From NCBI RefSeq assembly GCF_000003605.2, contig NW_003132889.1:2154-38259 (forward strand): a stretch of 36,106 nucleotides of DNA, written 5' to 3'. Under the pieces are notes generated by a model that worked only from the letters and a program-made list of their open reading frames with translations, made no database searches and had not been told where the DNA came from. Source of the DNA: Saccoglossus kowalevskii. Its lineage: Eukaryota > Hemichordata > Enteropneusta > Harrimaniidae. Positions 28,334 through 36,106 of the stretch are shown piece after piece; position 1 is the stretch's first letter; each line of letters begins with the position of its first letter. A program made the translations under genes and the position numbers.

Positions 28334-30361
28334 CTGTGGAATACTTTCAAGGGGATTTTATTTTTGCTTATTTCGCGGTAAGGAAATTAGCGTGAAAATA
28401 AAAACACAGCAAATTGTTGTTTTAGCATCTCATGAATAATTAATGAGTCCAGCTTGCTGTCATATTCGATCGTAGTGTACATTACACTCTAAAACAATAC
28501 ACAAGTTATTAAATGACAAAATTAAGTTTTATTTCCTTTATTTAAATATTTATACGTACAAATACCAGTACAGTAAAAACATTGGCAATATTAATTATAT
28601 ATATTAATATTAATCAAAAGTTCGTTCAGTTTCGATGTAGGGCAAATATTCTGAGCCAATACTAGTATTTTACACAACTTTCTTAAACAAGTCCCGCCTG
28701 TGTAAATCCACTGACGACAATGTCATGACAACTGGATAAAATGTCATGACATGACAGCGATGTACTAAGATCTTCGTTGTTAGCGTAACATCTACACTGT
28801 TGTCGAGTGACTTGATAACTTTGTCTGCGCATACCAGGACTGGAAACAGTTCTTTAATTCATCTTTGAATTCTTTGTTGACTGCCAAATCTAATGGCTGT
28901 AGTCGATCGGTGCAACCCACTGGAATATATACCAAATACATTGTATATATGGTTTCTTTGCAGTATTTCATTCATCTCTTTAGATCGTTGGGCTCTGCAG
29001 AGCTCGTTTCATATTCTGGGAGGCCAAGTAGAGTGCATTGATTTTTGAAGTACGTCACAATTACTTTCTCTGCATACGGAATCACTGAATCTTCATTACT
29101 CTAGTAAGAAGTGGTCTGTGTGATATCCCAAGACTCGGGGAAAATTTACTTTTGGGTGACAATGTTCAGTTTTCCCAGCATAGATGAGTTTAGGTGGCAG
29201 TAAATGTCCTGCTTTACTGATTGCCAACAGTACGGTGATTTGCCGCTTGTCGTCGATGCCATTCACTGTAACTTGTTGACTTCCTCGTTCTTCCAAAGTC
29301 CATTCTCTGTCAGGAACCAAACTAACACCGGTCTGATCCCAATTAACGATAATCTCATTTGGGATATCATGTTCAGACACCACATTCTTAAATTGTATGA
29401 GGAACGTAAATTTAATATCGTCAAAATCGCTTGGAAGTTTCTTTTACCCCTTTCGTGCCTTTTCTCTTCACAAAATTGATCGGCTTCAGAAGTGACTTCG
29501 CCCAGGATTTACTAATGTTTACTGTTCCACCATACTGTTGAAGTTTTGTTCTATCGACTTTTTGCACTATTCCTTGTGTTGCAACCATAACGATTCTTGT
29601 ATTTATTACCCCACCACTTGCACACACTTTACAAATCCACAGCTGCGCCTTGATATCAAACTCACGGCCGATGAGAAGTGGATGACCCCGTTGACCCTTT
29701 GGTAAAGCTGTGACAATTGAACTTGAATCCTGTTTTTGTTTCCTTACATAAGAATCTCTCATGCTTCTGTCGCTACTCCAAGAAACATTTTTTCCAAGGT
29801 CTTTGCTAAACTTTCAAACAGTCTTCATGACATCATTTTCGAAAGCCGATCGTCCAATTTTTGCCTAAACTTCATCAGAGTAAAAATTGTAGTCACCACG
29901 TTTTCGTTTGCGGGACACAGAAACACTTCGTTTAACAGCTAGTGCTATTAGCAGCTTCGACGGCTTCAGCTTCGATGAGGGATACTTCTTCACGTGAGTC
30001 AGGAAGACCGAGACCCGGGGATGACGGTGGTTTAGCTTTAGCCAATTTGTTATCAGAGACATAGTGTATACAGTACTCGAACGTAAATTTAACTGACAAA
30101 CTTGATAAAAATCAATGTTTTTTAAAGATAAAAACCTTTGTTCGTTGGTGTTAATGTGTTCTATTATTAAAACTAGTACTGTTTGGACCTAGGAAGGTGT
30201 GATTATTTTAGCTCCTGCTTTCACCAATCAAAATTTGGAGCATTTCCTGCCCAACCTGGCAAGTGTTGATCCCAGAAGTTAATCTCTATTCAACTCCGCA
30301 AAAATAAAATCCTGCGAAAGTACCAGGTATCTTAAAATTGCGAAAATAAAATATTCCACAG
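28334..30361 (-). mobile_element. Tigger/pogo-type transposon fossil
   Basis: CTGTGGAATA at 28334-28343 faces TATTCCACAG at 30352-30361, with TA immediately outside both ends (28332-28333 and 30362-30363), the target duplication expected for Tc1/mariner-pogo elements. Subterminal GGATTTTATTTTTGC (about 28353) and its inverse near 30297-30311 extend the inverted repeats, with about 30 extra bases on the right side. The 2028-bp interior carries the remains of one transposase in the minus orientation. It sits antisense in STIM intron 2. Confidence 0.88.
28792..30062 (-). pseudogene. Tigger/pogo DDE transposase, broken
   Basis: In order on the minus strand: a basic N-terminus ending RKRKRGDYNFYSDEV; after an in-frame TAG, AKIGRSAFENDVMKT of the helix-turn-helix region; after a TGA, GKNVSWSSDRSMRDSYV. 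Then a CENP-B-like DNA-binding segment runs to about 29440, where the frame shifts. The catalytic region follows with VNWDQTGVSLVPD (first Asp), DDKRQITVLLAIS and KLIYAGKTEHCHP, with stops after 29096. Another shift leads to YAEKVIVTYFKNQ. The block with the second catalytic Asp is scrambled or partly deleted near 28990-29000. The end has GCTDRLQPLDLAVNKEFKDE (third Asp) and CFQSWYA, with a stop at 28792-28794. Two in-frame stops and at least three frameshifts rule out activity. Confidence 0.88.
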
Positions 30362-30363
30362 TA

Positions 30364-32535
30364 ACCTCATATTATGCTTTGTTTGTGATATTGAGATTGA
30401 AATAATACTGAATGGTATATTAAGTGCCTTCTTTTCTAGATCTCAACAATAGTCTTCAAATGCCTAAATAATATTTCTGTTGATCTGGTGGTGTGGGTGG
30501 TAGTTGGTGACCAGCACACTGCATGTTAATATAATATACTGTATTCATTCTTAGGATTTGAATACTTAGTGATCACACCCATTTTGTTCATCATGTTATG
30601 AACATTTTCAGTATCTTTCGGTTTGGAGTGAAAACAAATGTTAATATTAAAAATTTAAAATCAAAAGCCAAATTTTATCTCTTCCTGGAGCTATTTTTTG
30701 TTTTCCTGGCATATGTCGGTATTCTGTATTTGTGAGTATTGCTCTGTTAGTTGCGCTTATGGAAATATGGTAAAAAAAAGTTTTACTTTTAATGATTCTA
30801 TGTATAAACAGGATTTTTAAGATTTGTATGTGCACTTCTATTAGAAATGCATCTTTTAATAAATATATATCTTTACTTTGAATAGTGCAAATATGGTATG
30901 GTATGTGTTGATTCTAATATAGATGTGTTTCTAATAGAGCAATGATGGTATTCCCATATGATGTTTTAAAGTTAAAAAATATTGAAAACAAATATTTCAA
31001 TTTAATTTTAGTTTTATTCTTGATTTGAACTGAAATCAGCAGATGATTATGAGTAGTGAATGTGTTGAAGGTGTTTATTGTATTGTGTCTCACCAGACAC
31101 ATGAGTGCTATCAGCAAAGTATTACAACTACAATAATATTGAGTTTTATTGAATACTTTGCTATTTGAAAAGACTCTTGGCATTTTATTTGCAACTCTAG
31201 GCACACAAAGACGAATGTTTCTGCTCTCAGCAAAATCAGCTTTACTTATTGTGGTACATATCATATACAGTCCTTAGATTAGTCAGAAATTGTTTTCACA
31301 ATTCTATTTGGCTGCCATAGTAACAACCATTGTATTATATAAATACAGAAGAACCTGCCTGAACTGGAATGAGTCTAAATATACCGGTAACATCTGTTAT
31401 AGTCCCTGGCTCCAAAGACTTGTAAAAATTCTCACTAGATTGAACAGTTTTACGGTCATGTTGATGTTTAAACCCAGTCCCTCCATCACTGTGGTTTAAA
31501 TGGTTGTGACTTAAAAAATGGTTTGTATAAATATGAATACATGGTTTAGATCACAATATCGTTGTAGCACACAAGACATGTTTGTTTCTGGCATGGTTGA
31601 TTAATGTGCTATTTCATACACATGTATTCCTGCAGTATGTATTATATTATTGCTGTTTGTGTTTCAGTTCAGGGTTCATTTAGAATGACAGAATTGTCAT
31701 CTTGTTTTGATTGCAGTTAGTGTGCTGGTCCATTTCTTGAATTAATGTCTTCACTCCAACTGTTAACTGTGATTCGCTGACAAATCACCACTAGTTATTT
31801 CTGCACATGCACAGTTCATGTTATTTCCCACAATGCACTCACAACCTGCCATATGTTTTTCAAAATGCTTGATTTATTTTGTTAATCAGATGTGAATTTT
31901 CAAATTTTTACTGCAAAAATGTATTTATTGAAATATCTTTAAGATATTGAAAAAACAGATGAACCTAAAATTTTAAAAGTGTTTATACATTTAATATTTG
32001 CTATTGGTTGCCATCAACATGGTCTGTGGCCACAATTTGCAAAAACTATTTGTTTATTACTATTTTAATGTTTTTTGATTGTTGATACATGTTTATTTTG
32101 ATGCACTACTAACAATGTCCCCATTCACAGCCCTGCACACTTCCATAGGTTTTGAATACCAATTATTGTATTAAGAGGTTTAACTACCGTCAAAAGGTAC
32201 TTTTTCATAATATATTGGATTCTGAAATTTTGGTTACCGATAATCACAGAATTGTGCTGTTTTAATCAGCAATTTCTTCTATGATTCTGTACAAAGCTGA
32301 GCTTTTCCATGTTTTCTTGGGCATGGGTTGACTTGCCACTATGTCTTTTAACTTAATAGAATGCCATTAACCCCTCAGAATACCATGTAGTACTACCACC
32401 AGTGTCGCAAAGAACGCATTGAACAAGTAAATTTCATTATTATTGAAGTTGCGATATTGATTTCGCTGTATGATTTTTTTTTTAGCTCTTCTCGACCGAT
32501 AGACTTCTTGTTTTGAAGATGCGATTAGCATTTTT
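30364..32535. other. STIM intron 2, no gene recognised
   Basis: AT-rich intronic DNA. Frames at 30914-31264 and 31290-31499 have no motif and no splice context. One TACCGGTA occurs at 31382-31389. Confidence 0.45.
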
Positions 32536-34711
32536 AGTCCCCGTTCGAATGCAGTCCGAAAACGGGGACTTATGTTTTGACCTCCGTGTGTCCGTGCGTG
32601 AATGCATCTGTGCGTGCGTCCGGACCTGTATCTTAGAAAAGCCTGGACCCATCACAATCAAACTTCACACATACATCATACATGATAGTATACATATTCA
32701 CGTCAATATGTTTCATGATATGATTCAAGATGGCCGAATGGCGGCCATTTTTGTGCTAAAATTCATCAAAAACATTATACATTAGACATTATACAGGGAT
32801 CTCGCCAGCCCAACGTGAGTGTTGGTCGGTCATGAATATTAATGAGCTGTATGAATATTAATTAGCAATGAATATTAATGAGTTCGGACGCAGTGCAAAT
32901 ATTTTTTCGAATTAAGACATTGTATTTCACAATTTAGAAGAGTTTTAATTTAAAAATTAAATATATCCGAAATGCAAATGCTGCAGACTAAAAAACAGAA
33001 ACAAATAAATTATTGTTGCAATATTGTAAAAAGTTAAATAAAACACATTTGAAACGTTTCAGCCAGGAATATTTTCACGATCTTATTTACTCCAAATACA
33101 TTCTTTTTCAAAAAATCGACAACGTAATTATTTGGAGTATTGTTGTAATTTATTATTCGTATCATCAATTTCTAAAATGTATATATTCACAGTAATGAAC
33201 AACAAATAAAACTTGCGAACTTTCAAAGTTACGACGTGACATAACTTACCGGTACTTCGCGATGTTATACACCGATTATACCAATAATTCCTCTTACTTA
33301 GTCATGATGCCAAGCAAAAAATGTTAAATTTAACTTAGTTTTATCGGGAGTGGATATTTTTGATCACTCAATTGCTTCGGTAAAAAACACAGCCCGTCAT
33401 GATGTTTGTGACGTATTAGTTGATCGACACGTGTCCTTTGACCCGATGGGTCAATAATTCCATTAACCAATCAGAAGGCCGCATGGTAATGCCGGTAGAA
33501 TCCGAAGTTTTCCAAATGGTAGTGATCATAAAAATTACATTGCGGAAGTAAAGTGATGTCGTAGCATGGCATGTTGACATCGATTTCAGTTGAAAACTTC
33601 ACGATGGTTATCGTAAGAGGCGATTAGCAATTTTTAAAAGGTAAAATAGGTCTTGAATCGCGATGATAACAGTTCAAATCTATTTTACCAAATCACGCAA
33701 TAAACACATTGATTTTTTTCTTGAGTAGCGTAAACTGTCAGATCGTGAACTCCGCTTTGACCATTTTATATCGAGGTGAAATTGATTTTGAAAGAATTTT
33801 AGCTTTCAATCTAAAGACTGTGCACGTGTCTATCGCAGAAAGTATTTACCTACAAACAAAGAGGTGCTAATTTCACAAAATTTACTAGCCGCTACGCATC
33901 GTGTGACTAGGTCTATTGTTTACAAATTATAATCCACGACTGACAGGATGCGTGTCGGTCAGTACATAATTATAATAACAATCGGACAATAGTCCTGGTC
34001 GGAAGCATTTACGTTGTGGTCGCTAATTTTGAGTGCCGGTTACGGCGACCACTGCCGAACAGCTGGGCGAGATCCATGCTATAGGACCTTGATGCACATC
34101 ATTTTGTTTTACGATCTGATTCAAGATGGCCGAATGGCGACAATTTTTGTGCTAAAAAATCATCAAAATCAAGCATTTCTTGGCTGTTTACAGATGGATT
34201 TTGTTTTAATGAATGTGGTTCTCGTGCCATATCTCTGACTTGCTTCCACTGATTATGTTTAAAATTTTAAATATTCATTATACATCATGTCATAGATATA
34301 TTGATTTGACAATCCTATTCAAAATGGCCAAATGGTGGCCATTTTTGTGCTAAAAAATCATCAAATATCAAGCATTTATGGATGGATTTCGTTCAAACTT
34401 GGTACATTACAGGTTCCTGATGCACATCATTTATTTTTCAGATCGGATTCAAAATGGCTGTCTGGCGACCATTTTGTTTTAATGATTGGGCTTCTAGAGC
34501 CATATCTCTTAAATGCTTTGACTGATTATATTCAAATTTTATATATTCGTTATACATCATGTTATATATACATGTATTCTAAATGGCTGATTTTGAATGC
34601 TGTTCCAGAGCAATATCTCTCAATATGGACAATACGATCATATAAACTATAAACAAAACTATATATCTTAAATTCGATAACTAACGGGGACTGTGTCATG
34701 CATGGCTTGTT
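32536..34711 (+). mobile_element. Hairpin-ended repeat, copy B (interrupted)
   Basis: The start is AGTCCCCGTTCGAATG..., with the matching arm AAACGGGGACT ending near 32570 (terminal hairpin), then a GTGTGTCCGTGCGTG-type tract. The end is CTAACGGGGACTGTGTCATG, then CATGGCTTGTT (34681-34711), the inverse of the start of copy A. Internal palindromes are seen, for example AGATGGCCGAATGGCGGCCA (32729), and others near 34125, 34325 and 34453. An unrelated hAT-like element occupies 32794-34078. Without it, the repeat would be about 890 bp, close to copies A and C. Confidence 0.78.
32794..34078 (+). mobile_element. hAT-like non-autonomous transposon, copy 2, nested
   Basis: The ends are CAGGGATCTCGCCAGC (32794-32809) and GCTGGGCGAGATCCATG (34062-34078), imperfect inverted repeats whose pattern CAGnGnTCTCnCCAG also fits copy 1. 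The interior matches copy 1 over most of its length, for example TTTCACAATTTAGAAGAGTT, GCTGCAGACTAAAAA, AATTCCTCTTACT and GAAAGAATTTTAGCTTTCAA. It has an extra segment of about 80 bp near 33455-33535 that copy 1 lacks. It interrupts copy B at a point where copy A is continuous, which gives the order of insertion. No clear 8-bp duplication was found. Confidence 0.78.
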
Positions 34712-36106
34712 AAAATGTAAAATAAATATTAAAAAAGTTTTAACTGCTGTCATGACAAACACAATCTATTTTACCACCATAAACTGTTTTATCATAGTAA
34801 ACTACAAGTGTTTTTTTATGGCACTATCCTGGTAATATAAATATTCAGTTGTAATCTGTTTTTTAGAAGTGGTTGTGTTTTGACAAAAATGTTGCTTTCT
34901 GATAACAAATAATGCATCATGTATGACATCAACAATTTATGTAATCATTCATTGTTACTCGAAAAATTTAACCAATCAGGATTTCAACATAATTTTATGT
35001 TCTAAAAACTCAACCAATTTTCAAAAATTTAAATGTGGTTTAATATTTAGATTTTTTACAGTATATTAAGTTGAAATGTTTGGATGACTAGTTATGATTG
35101 GCAACAATTACTGGCTCTGTTTTTTTAACCCGTCATATGTTTTTTATACAAATGGCTGAAACTAAATGGTTAACAGCTGAGTACAGACATTATGTAGGTT
35201 GCCAATGAAAACTAAGTCACCAATCAAATTACTATTTATATTTCATACAGCTGTCACTGCATTTTATGGTTGCCTCATAATAAATTAGATGGCATCAATA
35301 ACATTTATCATTCATTCATTTAAAAAAATATTCAATTGTGTATAAAGATGGTTAATATTGTGGATGTAATGTGAGATCTTTGGAATTCTTTTTAGTTAAT
35401 ATAACTAACATGGGCATTTCACCTAAAAATTTTTGAGTTTTTCGTACCATTGTACCATTTGAATTATTAAACTGACTTTCATGAGGAAATATGAACTTGT
35501 TGTGACAAATTGAAAACAACAATATATCATGATATTACATTATTACACACCTGTGGATCTCAAATGGTTTATGTATTCTACATACAGCAATGGAGTGGGT
35601 ACAATACCGGTACACACTTGCCGTCTTACCAGGCATTTAGTGCAGAGGCAGTCTATTGTGAATTGAATTAAAACACAAAAATACACGATTCTTTATATAA
35701 AATTTAATAAGCATCCATTATAATGATGAATATTGACTTATTAATGAGAGATAGTTATGCTTCACAAATTACATAGCTATATACATGTATAGACATGATG
35801 TGAAAGGGGAAACTATCAATTTAGCGAATTGCATTAATTGAATACATTCTGTGTTCTTTCCTATTGTAATTTAATTTGTTGAGCAAAACTCTTTGTGTCA
35901 ATAATTACATGATATTATTGACTGTACAATACAGTGGCATACTGCGTAATTTTTACTGTCACCTTATGACATTTCAGTTAACAGGTGCATATGCTATACA
36001 TGTAGATTGCCTAGAAAGTATTTTACTGTAAAATCTGTATTAGAAGCTGTGGCTTCTATTAAAATGGTACAATGCAACAGAGCATGTACACATATGAGAA
36101 ATGATG
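34712..36106. other. STIM intron 2 to window end
   Basis: AT-rich and without exon, RNA or repeat signature that I can support. One TACCGGTA lies at 35605-35612. The next STIM exon is expected beyond the window. Confidence 0.45.

Overview
This is animal nuclear DNA: AT-rich, intron-bearing and dense in transposon remains. No bacterial or organellar gene organisation is visible. The two recognisable genes, the repeat types and the frequent TACCGGTA and TACATGTA words suggest a non-vertebrate animal, perhaps a mollusc or other lophotrochozoan. That placement is a guess. Two runs of N (12597-13578 and 25090-25181) are assembly gaps inside repeats.

Two host genes lie head to head, with 505 bp between their start codons. 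On the minus strand is a complete six-exon SRA1 gene (steroid receptor RNA activator protein; CDS 10903 down to 5640, 229 codons plus stop). Every intron phase agrees across its junction. Intron 4 is a GC-AG intron. On the plus strand are the first two coding exons of a STIM gene, the ER calcium sensor of store-operated calcium entry: exon 1 (11409-11577) encodes the signal peptide and exon 2 (23943-24082) encodes the paired cysteines and the EF-hand. They are separated by a 12.4-kb intron. No later STIM exon was recognised up to the window end, so 24083-36106 is probably intron 2.

The most unusual structure is at 5973-6512. The end of SRA1 exon 5 plus its 5' splice site has been tandemly amplified into a 31-bp minisatellite of 17 units. 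This places 15 extra near-consensus donors, each with an almost exact copy of the last 16 exonic bases, directly downstream of the real donor.

The rest is mobile-element debris. There are two LINE reverse-transcriptase C-terminal fragments (372-1056, 3675-3977). Three copies of a hairpin-ended repeat family carry internal AAAATGGCC palindromes (3978-4773, 8391-9252, 32536-34711). A related-looking hairpin-headed element has a (TATG)n tract and a ~160-bp tandem core (25189-26685). Two relatives of a hAT-like non-autonomous element occur (18512-19892, and 32794-34078 nested in another repeat). A TA-flanked Tigger/pogo-type transposon fossil (28334-30361) abuts a 92-bp hairpin. A second possible pogo-like element lies at about 20049-22181. 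STIM intron 1 also holds a 21-bp minisatellite (12381-14210) and a small array of TTAGC palindromes (16199-16340).
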